A program made the translations under genes and the position numbers. Positions 32,176 through 42,868 of a stretch of DNA of 64,000 bases are shown here, piece by piece. The stretch is taken from assembly GCA_026018925.1 (NCBI GenBank), contig JAKSZU010000005.1, positions 85,484,886 to 85,548,885 of the forward strand. Direction: 5' to 3'. This stretch comes from Tupaia tana (taxonomy: Eukaryota; Chordata; Mammalia; Scandentia; Tupaiidae). Within the stretch, counting starts at the first letter, position 1, and every line of letters begins with the position of its first letter. Under the pieces are notes generated by a model. That model had not been told where the DNA came from. It saw only the letters and a list, made by a program, of their open reading frames with translations, and ran no database searches.

Positions 32176-32294
32176 TAGTTTTGAAAGATGTTTTCCATTT
32201 TCACTCATATGAAAGTAAATTATTTTTCATAGCTCTATTTCAAAATGTGTATTTTATATACATCTATTTATGTTTATTTTTTAATGAATTATTT

Positions 32295-32737
32295 TATGTA
32301 TCTATATTTGTTCATTTTAATTTGACCAGCAAGGGTGGGAGCGGAGAGAGAGAGAAAGTGAGAAAGAAAGCCACCAGGTCCAGGACTTTTTTTTTTTTTT
32401 TTTCTTTTTTTGGAGAGGTTTTTGCTATAGGGCGCGTGCGCTCGCCAGACAGACAGAGAGAGACAGAGAGATAGAAAGCAGGAAATCACCCCCCAGGGGG
32501 GATGGCCACGCCGCAATCCCTTCTCCTCCATTCTCCTCTCGGGATCTTGGGCACGCACGCACACGCGCCCGGCGTGAGTTTAAGCCGCCGGGTCCGGGAC
32601 TCGAACCGCGGTCGACTACGTGGGAGTCCAGCGACATAGCCATTACGCTAACTGCTGGTCCCCCAGGTCCAGGACTTTAACCATGGTTGGACATGTGAGA
32701 TTTCAGCACCCTTAACTACCATACCATCTTCCTGGAC
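32295..32737 (-). mobile_element. SINE-B copy split by a SINE-A
   Basis: The reverse SINE-B runs TTTTAATTTGACCAGCAAGGG ... CCACCAGGTCCAGGACTT (to 32388) and resumes at 32678 with TAACCATGGTTGGACATG, ending CCATACCATCTTCCTGG. The SINE-A in between is flanked by duplicated host sequence. Confidence 0.93.
32389..32662 (-). mobile_element. SINE-A copy, young, nested in SINE-B
   Basis: Near-consensus copy: poly-T, GCTATAGGGCGCGTGCGCTC, CCCCCCAGGGGGGATGG, GACTCGAACCGCGG, CTGCTGGTCCC. CCAGGTCCAGGACTT flanks it at 32374-32388 and 32663-32677 (15 bp, exact). Both promoter boxes match a tRNA-type internal promoter. Confidence 0.96.
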
Positions 32738-33256
32738 TTATTTGTGTCTATTCAAAATCTCCTACCCTTTTCACATAAATTCAACAGGAGTCAGGAATGA
32801 TTTCTTTTTTTTTTCTTTTTTTTTCTACAGCTTACAGAGAGTGCTCTAATATTATATTTGCCTAATAAATATTTTGGAGTGAATGTATACATATGATTTT
32901 AAAAAATGAACAAATTACCGTGATTGAATGTAATTACTACTATATCAATAGGGCTTATGTATTTGCTGTCTATCAGAACTATTTATTCAAAACTATGACA
33001 TCTACATACAAATAAGTTTGCTGATTATTAGCTAAATATTTAAAATATGAATGTCATGTCAGAATGTGATAATGGTGAATTTAATCATAAAGAACTAGAA
33101 ATAAAATTCAACATTATTTGGGTTTGTATAGTGCCACATATAAGTGTGGTTAAATAGAAAACTCAGGAAGTAACATCTAATGTGCTGTTGCCATTAACAG
33201 TTTTATGATTAATAGCAAGGTAGCAGACATTACCAAATACCTGTTTCAATGTTCTT
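32738..33256. other. AT-rich spacer
   Basis: No recognised element. Confidence 0.4.
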
Positions 33257-33271
33257 TAAGAATTACTGATG

Positions 33272-33398
33272 TCTCTGTATTGACTGACTTGCATGGCATT
33301 CTCTTTGGAAAAGCAATGCAATATATTGTAAAGTTATATACAATCCAATGTAATATAAACAAGATTATGATGATAATAAATAAATAAATAAATAAATA
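33272..33398 (+). mobile_element. Short retroposed fragment with exact target-site duplication
   Basis: A 127-bp insert ends in (AAAT)n. TAAGAATTACTGATG flanks it at 33257-33271 and 33399-33413 (15 bp, exact), so it entered by L1-type retroposition. The body (TCTCTGTATTGACTGAC...) is not clearly matched. The TATATACAATCCAATGTAATATAAAC end resembles the L1 3' ends elsewhere here, so a very short 5'-truncated L1 is most likely. Confidence 0.75.
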
Positions 33399-33413
33399 TA
33401 AGAATTACTGATG

Positions 33414-33866
33414 GAGAAGTATAACAGCAGGGAGGGTAACAGTAGACACTAGAGACAGTATGAGCTGGGTAATTGGGGGTGTTAACAGGGGATGGAAGGG
33501 AAGGGATCCAAGGAGAAACAAACAACATATTTTTAAAAATTAATTAATTCATTAATTTTAATTTGACCAGAGAGGGAAAGAGTAAGAGAGAGAGAGGGCA
33601 AGTGAGAAAATAAGCCACCAGGTCCGGGACCCAATCTGAGGTCGACCATGTGGGAATATAGTGCCCTTAACCACTATACCACCTGTTGGCACCAACAACA
33701 CATTTAATAGACACAAAAATTAAAAGTTATCTGCTAACAAAAATATGTATGGTAATATCTTTGGTTTACTAATAGGTACTGTGTTCACACTGGGAAAAAC
33801 CATGTTGTACATGGCTGTTAAGATGTATAGTGGTTAAATGTAAATTTAAAAACTAAATAAAATAAT
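33414..33866 (+). mobile_element. L1 3' end interrupted by a SINE-B
   Basis: L1 3' UTR (GGAGAAGTATAACAGC ... GGAGAAACAAACAAC; then TTAAAAGTTATCTGCTAAC, AAGATGTATAGTGGTTAAATG) ends in ACTAAATAAAATAAT at 33866. A SINE-B splits it at 33533-33693, and a young SINE-A sits in its A-rich terminus. Confidence 0.75.
33533..33693 (-). mobile_element. SINE-B copy nested in L1 3' UTR
   Basis: Reverse copy (TTTTAATTTGACCAGAGAGGG ... CACTATACCACCTGTTGG). AACAACATATTT (33521-33532) and AACAACACATTT (33694-33705) are the target-site duplication, with one mismatch. Confidence 0.93.
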
Positions 33867-34143
33867 GGGACCAGCAGTTGGCGTAATGGCTATGTTGCTG
33901 GACTCCCACGTAGTCGACCGCGGTTCGAGTCCCGGACCTGGTGGCTTACACTCACGCCGGGTGCGTGTGCGTGCGTGCCCAAGATCCCGAGAGGAGAATG
34001 GAGGAGAAGGGATTGTGGCGTGGCCATCCCCCCTGGGGGGTGATTTCCTGCTTTCTGTCTCTCTGTCCCTCTCTGTCTGTCTGGTGAGCACACGCGCCCT
34101 ATAGCAAAAACCTCTCCAAAAAAAAAAAGAAAAAAGAAAAAAG
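33867..34143 (+). mobile_element. SINE-A copy, young, exact target-site duplication
   Basis: Near-consensus: GGGACCAGCAGTTGGCGTAATGG, GGTTCGAGTCCCGG, CCCGAGAGGAGAATGGAGG, CCCTATAGCAAAAACCTCTCC and an A-rich tail with G interruptions. AAAACTAAATAAAATAAT occurs at 33849-33866 and 34144-34161 (18 bp, exact). Confidence 0.96.
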
Positions 34144-34161
34144 AAAACTAAATAAAATAAT

Positions 34162-36235
34162 AACATAAAGTAAATGAGAACTGGGGAAAGAAAAAAATAA
34201 TTGCTGATCAAACAGGGTTAAATTCCTGGCAGCTATGCTTTTGTGCTATGCTTCCTATCCAGCAGCTATTAAACCATACTGTATTTCTCTCTAAGGTGGT
34301 TTTTATCATGTGGCTATGGAGTTATTAAGGCAGAGGCAGAGTCTTTTTCTTAAATACTCCTTGTTGACAATGCTAGCCTTCAGTGATTGTATTTCACTCC
34401 AAACTAGGCTCTTGTTAACTACTGCAAACTCTGTTAAAACGGTTTTATAAATTTTATAAATTATAATGATGTCAAAAGTTTTTCCCAAAACTTTATTCAA
34501 AATTCCTAGTAAAAATTAAAACTTCCAAGTTCCTCCGATCTGTTCACCTTTATCACTCCTTAGCAATATGATAAATGTGTTATTGGAGAGCATAGTATAT
34601 TCTCACTTTAAGTAAAATATCATTTAGTTGGTCATCATCACCAATTAGTATTATAGCCAACTTTTAATTAATGAGTAAATTTATCCAAACTATTGAGTTA
34701 TAATATGACCTTCGTCATTGAACTCAAGCTTTAAAACTCAGACCACTTTCTGCTCTGCCCACTTCATAATCCTTTTAAATTATATCCTAAACTACCTTGT
34801 GACTCTGTTTTCCTTAGTCACTCTGACATCATGACTGGGTTGTACCTATTACTCTGAAATTACATCTCCATTATGGCCTGTTCTATCAGTGTATATAAAA
34901 TAGAACTTTTAATTATAGAATATGGATACTTCAAATTCTCCTTAACCTCACAATAAATTATTAAAGTCAGTATAACTGATGCTGTTTCCATGCAAACATA
35001 TATAGAAACACGATATATGAGGAGTGGAATTTCTCTATTCATTCTTTTTTTCTTGATATGTAATCCATTTAAACGTATGTAGTAGCATTTATTAAACCAA
35101 AGAGAGTTCTATCTCCCATCATTTTCTTTTCTAATAACGAGAATTCTCTCTAGTAATTGTCTATTTTTATAAAGAATTTAAGAGTAAACTTTATTTCTGA
35201 ATAAAATAGGTTAAAAACATCTCATTTGTAGAGGAATAAGAAAGGTACAATATGGTGAACCTAAAAATACAAGTGAAGCTATAAAACATGTAGAGGATAT
35301 TTAACATTAAGGAAAAAAATTAAAAGAATTGAGAAACTAAATGTCCTTTGGATTTGTGCTATCATTTGTCTGTTTAGGCATATATAATATCCAAATAATA
35401 TAAATCTCAAATAATCCAGAAATTCCTTTTAGTGAAATTCTCTCTGCAGATTTATTTTTAAACACTCAGCTCATAATAGGGTGTCCCTTCCACATTGCAG
35501 GGGAAAAAAATGACTGACAGAAAGCATTGTTTCATAGTCTCTTTGATGCAGTTGGTGTGAGACTTGTAGTCCAAAAGAGTCCTTTGTAAATAAAGGTTGA
35601 ATGGTATGAAAGGCAGTCTATACAGCCTCTGAGCATTCCTAAGGGGGCTTGTTCCTGCTCTTTAAACCTGCCCTTTTGACAAACTAAAGTGATTTCAAAA
35701 GCAAATGATTACCAGCATGGTACATTTCACTATGGATGAACACTGAGCCCTATACTGAGATAAAGGTCAACCGTGGCTATTGGTTAAATCCACAGGAGTC
35801 AACAAATCAAAAATCTGTCACTGCTGAAGGAAAGCAATGTGTGTCTCACCAAATCCTTCCCAGTCCTCCAACAGGAGAGACCTCAAAACTATCAGGTTAA
35901 TCAAAATTACTAATAATACTCTCTTCGTTGTCTTTATTCTGAAATAGTGGAGAAGTTAGATTGGCACCATCCTTTGGCAATAGAGAATTGTTTTGTAACC
36001 TATCTCAAAGAGATTTACTATGAAATAGTGAGTTTTAGATGTAATTCAAAACTAAAGCTTAAGGATGTAATTTAATACTGAATTTTCTTTTGACATTTTT
36101 TGCAGGAAAATCTTACCTTTAGATCTGGGTATGTATGTCCCTAAGTCATTCCAGAACTGTGAAATAGGTAGAGTTCCCAATTTTTCTGAATATTTCTTTG
36201 ATTTTATAGTGTCTTTAATTTTTTTATGGAAATAG
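34162..36235. other. AT-rich spacer
   Basis: About 2.1 kb with no recognised mobile element or coding segment. The stretch around 35490-35720 is less AT-rich and could be conserved non-coding DNA; sequence alone does not show it. Confidence 0.4.
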
Positions 36236-36371
36236 TGTGTGTGTGTGTGTATGTATGTATATGTGTGTGTGTATATATATAAATATATAATATTTTATAT
36301 GAAGATTTTATGTATACAAAGATATTTATATATTTTATATTTATATATGTGTGTGTATATATGTGTGTATG

Positions 36372-36404
<33 letters not shown>

Positions 36405-36405
36405 A

Positions 36406-36441
<36 letters not shown>

Positions 36442-36446
36442 CACAC
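36236..36446. repeat. Complex (TG)n/(TA)n microsatellite block
   Basis: Alternating TG and TA tracts, broken by ATTTTATATGAAGATTTTATG in the middle, over about 210 bases. It generates meaningless VCVCV / THTHT reading frames on both strands. Confidence 0.95.
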
Positions 36447-36562
36447 TAGGATAGGGTTTGGCTTCCAATAATATGTTCACGTGCATATTTTATATCTATT
36501 ACAGAAAATTGGTGATGAAAAAGCCCAGTGTTACTAAAGGTTTAGAAAACAGAAACAATTGG

Positions 36563-36742
36563 GACTGACGGATGGTTGGTGGTAAAGGAAGGCACTGGAC
36601 ACTCCCACATGGCCAACTATGGTTTGAGTCCCAGACCCGGTGGCTTGCTTTCTCACTTTTTCTCTCTCTTTGTGTCTCTCTGGCCAAATAAAATAAATGA
36701 GTGAATACATAGAATTAAAATAAATAAGTATTTAAAAAAAAA
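36563..36742 (+). mobile_element. SINE-B copy
   Basis: GGGACTGACGGATGGTTGG head, GGTTTGAGTCCCAGACCCGG, GGTGGCTTGCTTTCTCACTT junction, CT tract, TGGCCAAATAAAATAAATGAG tail. Confidence 0.9.
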
Positions 36743-37179
36743 CTAAAATGATTTTATAATATTGTTAGGAGCATGAACTGATCAATCCTGTCTTGGAGAT
36801 GCTTTATGAAAGATATGTATGAAGATCCTTAAGAAATTGACCCATTGATTCTATTTAGTAAGGAAATGATGAAAGCAAACAAAAATTTGCTTCATTTATA
36901 GGAGTTTCTGAGAACAGAACTTGGAGAAAGTTGGTTAAAACTTTGAAAAGGAATGGCCATATGAATTTTGAGAACCTTGAAACAATCACCTCAATATCAC
37001 TTCCTAACAGTGATTTTTCTTTAATACCCTATCTGAAACTTCTCTCCACCCTTTCTATGTGCTATTTTTGTTACTTCTGTTGCTGCTGCTGCGCCCTGGT
37101 ACTTTCTGTAACAGTCCTGACCTTCCACTGCTCTAAACCATTTCTCAGGGTGAATAGCCCCCTCCCAGGATAGCTGACT

Positions 37180-37540
37180 TCTGGCTGTGTTTGGTCAAGA
37201 GCAGATCAATGCTGGAAGTTGAAGTGTATAAGGAAGAAACTCAGGGACGCTTCTCTTCCTCTTTGCCTCTGGTAGCATCTCTAGCAGTAGCAGGCTACCT
37301 CTAGTTCCTGACGTACAGTCCTGTCATGGTTTCTGGAAGTGAATCTGGCCTCTGAGCTCCTGCAACACTCTGTCTTCAACTTTCCTTCCCCTTATGAGTG
37401 GTAGAACCATTCTACTATTAGTCTCTGGACTGCTTCACAAACGCTGAATCAGTTTCTCAAACCACCAAATTAATAGCCAATCCTCTGTATAAATTCCTCT
37501 CTTTAAAATATCTAGAGAGGTTTCTTCCCTGATGAAAATT
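37180..37540 (+). mobile_element. Old interspersed repeat, family not named
   Basis: The order TGGCTGTGTTTGGTCAAGAG, GCTTCTCTTCCTCTTTGCC, TGAGTGGTAGAACC, TATAAATTCCTCTCTTTAAA, GAGGTTTCTTCCCTG follows a pattern I associate with an ancient eutherian repeat. I cannot name it with confidence. Confidence 0.35.
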
Positions 37541-37674
37541 TAACTGATGAATGAGTATTTTTTTACTGTAAAGTAATCTTGTTAATGTTCTTTTCATCAT
37601 TTGTTGTATTTAAATGCTAAAGCTGGATGTTGGGATTGATGTAATTACCACTTCTAATATTAAAAGAAATTTTA

Positions 37675-37942
37675 GGGAAACCAGCAGAGTGTATAATGGT
37701 TACATTGCTGAACTTCCACATTATCCACTGCAGTTCAAGTCCCAGAATCGGCGGTTTCAAACTGATACTGGGCGTGTGTGTGTGCGCATGCCCAAAATCC
37801 TGAGAGGAGATTGGAGGAGAAGGGATTGCAGCATGGCCATCCTCCCTGGCGGGTGATTTCTCACTTTCTGTCTCTCTGTCTCTTTCTGTATCTCTGTTGA
37901 GCTCAAGCACCCTGTAGCAAAAAAATCTATCTAGAAAATAAA
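37675..37942 (+). mobile_element. SINE-A copy
   Basis: GGGAAACCAGCAGAGTGTATAATGG head, CAGTTCAAGTCCC, core CTGAGAGGAGATTGGAGGAG, CT stretch and CCCTGTAGCAAAAAAATC tail. Confidence 0.92.
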
Positions 37943-38177
37943 TTTTGGAAGTTCGTAGCTCTTCCTAACTCAGTATTCCTCACTAATGTTGATAAAATCT
38001 AGTTATAACAGTGAGTAGTTTGAGTACTTGGGAAAAAGGGTATTAACCTTCCCATGAGAAAACATTGTTTTGATAAGACTATTTTCTATAAAACATTATC
38101 AATGCATTTTATATTAATTATTTTTTTTACAGCAGACAAACTTCAGATTATCTACCTTTTTAAAATAAAATTAATTA

Positions 38178-38438
38178 GGGAATCAGCAGTTAGTGTAATG
38201 GCTATGTCGCTGGACTCCCACGTAGTCGACCGCGGTTCGCGTCCCGGACCTGGTGGCTTAAAACACGCTGGGCACGTGTGCGTGCATGCCCAAGATCCTG
38301 AGAGGAGAATGGAGGAGAAGGGATTGCGGCGTGACCATCCCTCCTGGGGGGGCGATTTCTCGCTTTCTGTCTCTCTGTCTCTCTCTGTCTGTCTGGCGAG
38401 CGCACGCGCCCTATAGCGAAAAAACTCTCAAAAAATAA
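38178..38438 (+). mobile_element. SINE-A copy, young
   Basis: GGGAATCAGCAGTTAGTGTAATGG, GGTTCGCGTCCCGG, CTGAGAGGAGAATGGAGG, CCCTATAGCGAAAAAACTCTC. It inserted into a (AAAAT)n/TTAATTA-rich site; AAAATAAAATTAA lies on both sides. Confidence 0.95.
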
Positions 38439-38680
38439 AATAAAATAAAATTAAATTAAATTAATTGAATGACAAGAGTAATATTTTTTTATTTTTCAAT
38501 ATGCAGTGAGCCACGTAATGACTTATTGTGAATCAAATTTACAAAATGCTATACAAAACAACTGACTTGTCCTGATGAAATCTTAATTCTTTTCTTCCCT
38601 CTATTTTTTTAGTTAGCCTGCTAACTATTTTTATTGTGCATGATAGTATTCCCATTTATTCTCTTTTATTGTAATTTAAT

Positions 38681-38934
38681 TTTTTTTTTTTTTTAACATT
38701 TTGCCTTAGGGTGCAATGCTCACTGGAGAAAAAGAGACAGAGGGGAAAAGTGAGAAGTCACCCACAGGGGAAAATGGCCATGCTTCAATCTCTTCTCTTC
38801 CATTCTCTTCTCAGGATTTTAGGCACACAAGCATGCATACCGTCTGTGATTTTCAAGACCCTGGATCCAGAACTAAAACCACCATTGGTCATCGAGGAAT
38901 CCAGGGCCTTAACCACCACGCCACCTACTGGCCA
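38681..38934 (-). mobile_element. SINE-A copy
   Basis: Reverse copy (poly-T, TTTTGCCTTAGGGTGCAATGC ... CTTAACCACCACGCCACCTACTGG). The ACCACCACGCCACCTNCTGG head is the form shared with SINE-B copies. Confidence 0.9.
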
Positions 38935-39302
38935 CTTCTCTTTTATTTTAAATGTGATTTTGACAGTTTTCTTTTACAATGAGCTTTATTTATCTTTGGA
39001 AGGAGTCCACAATTACCTCAGGTCAGCAAACAGAATGTAACTAGTTTTATATTAATTTAGTATGCTAGGTTATGATGACAGCACTAAATGAAAGTCAGTA
39101 TCTTATCTCAATTAGACTTACTAGCTTTTTGTTTGTCTGCCAATACAGCAATTTTTTTCAGTTTTCATATTTTAGAATGTGTTCATGTTTTAGATAATGT
39201 GTAGCTATTAGCAATCATAAGAGTAATGTGAATGTCATTAATCATTTTATTTAATTTAAATTAGCAGATGGGTCTGATTTGTGTAAATATCACAAATTTA
39301 AA
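38935..39302. other. AT-rich spacer
   Basis: Nothing recognised. Confidence 0.45.
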
Positions 39303-39312
39303 AATATTTAAT

Positions 39313-39573
39313 CTGGGGACAAGCAGATGGCATAATGTTTACATCACTGGACTCTCATGTAGCTGACCTCGGTTTGAGTCCCAGACCTGGCGGCTTAAAA
39401 CTCACAACGGGCATGCGTGTGTGCATGCCCAAGATCCTGAGAGGAGAATGGAGGAGAAAGAATTGTGGTATGGCCATCCCCTGAGGGGATGATTTCTCAC
39501 TTTCTATCTCTGTCTCTCTGGTGAGTACACACATCCTATAGCAAAAATCTTTCTTAAAAAAAAAAAAAAAAAG
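39313..39573 (+). mobile_element. SINE-A copy with target-site duplication
   Basis: GGGGACAAGCAGATGGCATAATG, GGTTTGAGTCCCAGACC, core, CCTATAGCAAAAATC and poly-A. AATATTTAAT flanks it at 39303-39312 and 39574-39583. Confidence 0.92.
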
Positions 39574-39583
39574 AATATTTAAT

Positions 39584-39826
39584 TGTTTTAGTTTCCTTCT
39601 TCCATGAGCAAGAGATACATAGGGATACAAACAGAGACATAGAGACAGTACCTCCAGCAGGGTCTTGGCATTGCAATTCACCCCCAGCTTCAGCTAGACC
39701 TGGATTATAGGCATCTGTGTGCTCAACACACTCAGAAAAGTCTTCAGATACAATCTGAGAACATTCCCATGTGGGTCAGCATTGCTGAGTGTTTTATTTT
39801 ACCTCTGTACCACCATCCGGCCTCCC
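39584..39826 (-). mobile_element. SINE-C copy
   Basis: Reverse copy: TTCCTTCTTCCATGAGCAAGAG, purine tract AGAGACATAGAGACAG, TACCTCCAGCAGGGTC, then a decayed head ending TACCACCATCCGGCC. It matches 29361 in order. Confidence 0.6.
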
Positions 39827-41670
39827 TTCATAAACTTGGAATTCTATGGGGAAAAAAATCATTTAAGAGCAGTTGAAATAATCCTCTCCAAATGACAATT
39901 GTCAAAAGTTTATTTTCTCTCTTGCTTGCTTTTAGTGAACTAAATTTTTAAAAACGAAATTCAGATATTTCAATGGATTAAGACAAAAACAAAAAAGTAG
40001 CATCCATGCAGTTTTATATTTTGAGACACAGACCACACCAAGATAATTTGTTGATGATATATCATAAATTTCCCCTACCGACTGTGATATAAAGCAACAA
40101 TAATGAAGTTAAATTAATAGTGCTATCTATATATGCTCTTGAATGTTTAGAAACACATACCAAGGAGTCAATAATTCAAACAATTCATTACCATTCTTTT
40201 AATTTTATGATAAAATAAACCAAAGTGACCTGTAACATCCAATATTAAACCTTACTTAGAATAGTTTATATTTACTCAGAAATCTTTCTTAACACTGATT
40301 TATTTTGCAACATTAAAGTATTCTACCATCACAGGCTAAAAACATGATTCCAAGTCTGTATTTTGCTTTACACACACATCATTTTGTTTCGTTTGAAAAA
40401 AATTGTAGGTCATTATTCGAAGTAGTCACTTTATGTTGGAAGCATCCAGAAACAATGGCTCTACAAATCAAGCTTAAGCAGCCCTGGCTCCAATTGCTAC
40501 TCTCGCCAGCCCATTCAAGTTGATGAACGCCACCTGTGGCACTTCTAATTCACAGCAGCAGGCAATAATTTCCCTTGGATACCCATTACCAGTAATTATT
40601 CCCAAGATAGACTATTAGATATGGCTTGTGAACATCTCAGCTGTAAACTTGAAAAAATTAATTCTAATATTTCCTTTGAGATTCATGTGTACCTTGGTGG
40701 CCATATAAATTAATGGAATACTCTTTAAGAAAAAAAGAAAGAAAAGATATGGGCTAATTTTTGGAAAAGTGATACATTTATTTTATGTAATATTTTTACA
40801 GATTTTTCTAGGGTTCTTATGTGATTATTTTAAAATATAGAAACAATTGTAATTCTGTCGGCATGATAAAAAGAAGCAGTTGAAAGGTAAGTAAGTTTTT
40901 TTTTTCTTTTGCTCATACTGAAGGCATTTTGGAAAATTTGACTTTGAGTACATAACAATTATACATGGTTTAACATAAACATTACTGCAGAAAACAAAGC
41001 ATGAAACACATTCACCATGCAAATTCCTTTTGGAAACATAATAACTGAAGTTCACAAGAATTTAAAGTACTTGCTTTGAGTATTATTTCAGAAAAATATA
41101 AATGTATTTGTAAAATTGCAACATACTTGCATCTAAGTACCATCAATTTGTAAACTGTCATAGTAAAAAAAAAAAAGTGATAGACTACTTTTTACCTTAT
41201 TCTTACAGGATGAATATAGCTGCATCTGTTAATGACCTTGTTCATTTTTGTCACTTACAGGATTTCTAACACATATGTCTATAAAAATTCATGACATATC
41301 TATTTATAAGTTCTGCTAGTCTACTACAAAATGCTGGTGTGTAATGGTACATAATTGTCCATCGCTTAGTTTTCTGTGTGAAAGAGAAGTTGTAGAAATT
41401 ACATCCAGTACATGTGAGTAGAAGTCTTAGTAGCAGAGAAGAGAAATTTTTTACACAGTATATGAAGGGTGTTCCGTTTTTGTTAACAAAAACAAAAAAA
41501 AACAGGGTAATTTTGCCATAAAGTAAAATGACTGGTTGTTCTAGAGTCAGACGAAAGCATAGATCCAAACTTGCATGGATATAGGCAGTTGTAGAAGAGT
41601 CATGAAAACAGCATTTTATTTTTCCTAGTCAAAGGGGCCAAAATTTAACAATTTTTTAAAAAAAATTTAA
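39827..41670. other. AT-rich spacer
   Basis: About 1.8 kb. The stretch around 40410-40600 is less AT-rich, without recognised element or reading frame. Confidence 0.4.
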
Positions 41671-41880
41671 CATTGATGCAGGGAACACAGGGGTGCATGG
41701 ATAATCAGGCCCAGCACCCACAGCAGGACACAGGTTTGTTCACAGTTCACAAAAAGTTAGAGACCCAGATCTAGGTAAACAGAGGATTTTATTAAGAGTG
41801 CAGATAAAGCAGAGCTCTCAAGAAGAGAGCTGATCCTGAGTGAGTTACTGAGGAGGAACTGGAGTGAGGGGATTTTGTTT

Positions 41881-42291
41881 GTTTTGAGCTTATTTTTATT
41901 CTTATTTATTTATTTATATTACTATGTATACATTTAATCACTATACATCATTTAGATTGTAAAGAGACTTTAAACAGCATGATATACACCTCAGTCCAGC
42001 CCAGCTGAGAATACTATGCAAGTCATCATCAACAGGTAATAAACCATATCTGTGTCCCATGAATGTCTTACCTCTTTATTTTTTTCCCCAAATTTCCTTT
42101 CCTACACTCTTCCCCTCCCAGGGGATGTGGTGAAAGGGGAGCACTCCTACACTGTTGGTGGAATGTGAATTAGTCCAGCCACTGTGGAGAACTATATGGT
42201 GGTTCCTCAAAGACCTTCAAATAGAACTACCATATGATCCAGCAATTCCACTCCTGGGTATCTACAGAAAGGACAGGAGGACGCTCAGTCA
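41881..42291 (-). mobile_element. L1 insertion with 5' inversion
   Basis: The left part (41881-42121) is L1 3' UTR on the minus strand, with its A-rich end at the left. The right part (42122-42291) is plus-strand L1 from the ORF2 end (GATGTGGTGAAAGGGGAGC, CCACTGTGGAGAACTATATGG, CCATATGATCCAGCAATTCC). Opposed halves in this order are the signature of twin-primed L1 insertion. GAGTGAGG-starting 19-bp flanks at 41862-41880 and 42292-42310 differ at four places and are the likely duplication. Confidence 0.8.
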
Positions 42292-42671
42292 GAGTGAGGA
42301 ATTTTTATTTGAGTTGGAGGAACTGTGTTCATGTTTGTTCCCAGGTGGTACATGCGCTTTCCTCATGGGGTTGTGGTGGCACGTGGGAGGATCAGTTGCT
42401 GGATGGGTTTGGTTATTTTCCTAATTTTGGCATGGGTACGAAGGTCAGGAGATTCTCGTTGCCTACAAGCTTTGGGCCATCAAAGACCATTAGCTTCTTC
42501 CTGTAACGTGGGGTGCCAGGAAAAAAGTCTTTGTTTCAGGTCAGCCATTAATTCCCTGCTGCAAGCTGTCTCTGTGAGCAAACATGTTCAGCAACAGCTG
42601 AGTTACTGTGTCTTCATCCCCAAAACTTAGCCATTTTGTGATTTCATCTTGGGCCTATATCCTAATTATAT

Positions 42672-42868
42672 TTTTAAAATTATTTTTAAATTTATTTTTA
42701 TTATTATTCATACATTAAATTGTTATATATCATTTAGATTGTGAAGAGACTTTATCCAGCATGATATACACCTCAATCCAGCCCAGTTGAGACCACCATA
42801 CACACATCCTCGTCATTAGATAATAAATCTTACCTGTGTCCCACAAACGTCTTACCTCTCCATTTTTC
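42672..42868 (-). mobile_element. 5'-truncated L1 3' end with target-site duplication
   Basis: A 197-bp copy of the same L1 3' UTR as at 41881-42121 (both carry ATCATTTAGATTGT, AGAGACTTTA and AGCATGATATACACCTCA). CCTATATCCTAATTATAT (42654-42671) and CCTATATCCTAACTATAT (42869-42886) differ at one base and define the insertion. Confidence 0.9.

Noticed and set aside
32389-32662. tRNA gene candidates in SINE heads
   Set aside because: A-box and B-box are present, but the heads do not keep a proper cloverleaf or end, and all continue into SINE body. No free-standing tRNA gene was seen.
36204-36486. ORFs made of Cys-Val or Thr-His repeats
   Set aside because: Pure translation of the (TG)n/(TA)n block.
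42155-42630. Overlapping 89-101-aa plus ORFs
   Set aside because: They start in the inverted L1 segment and continue through the LTR-like sequence. Three frames overlap with no domain.
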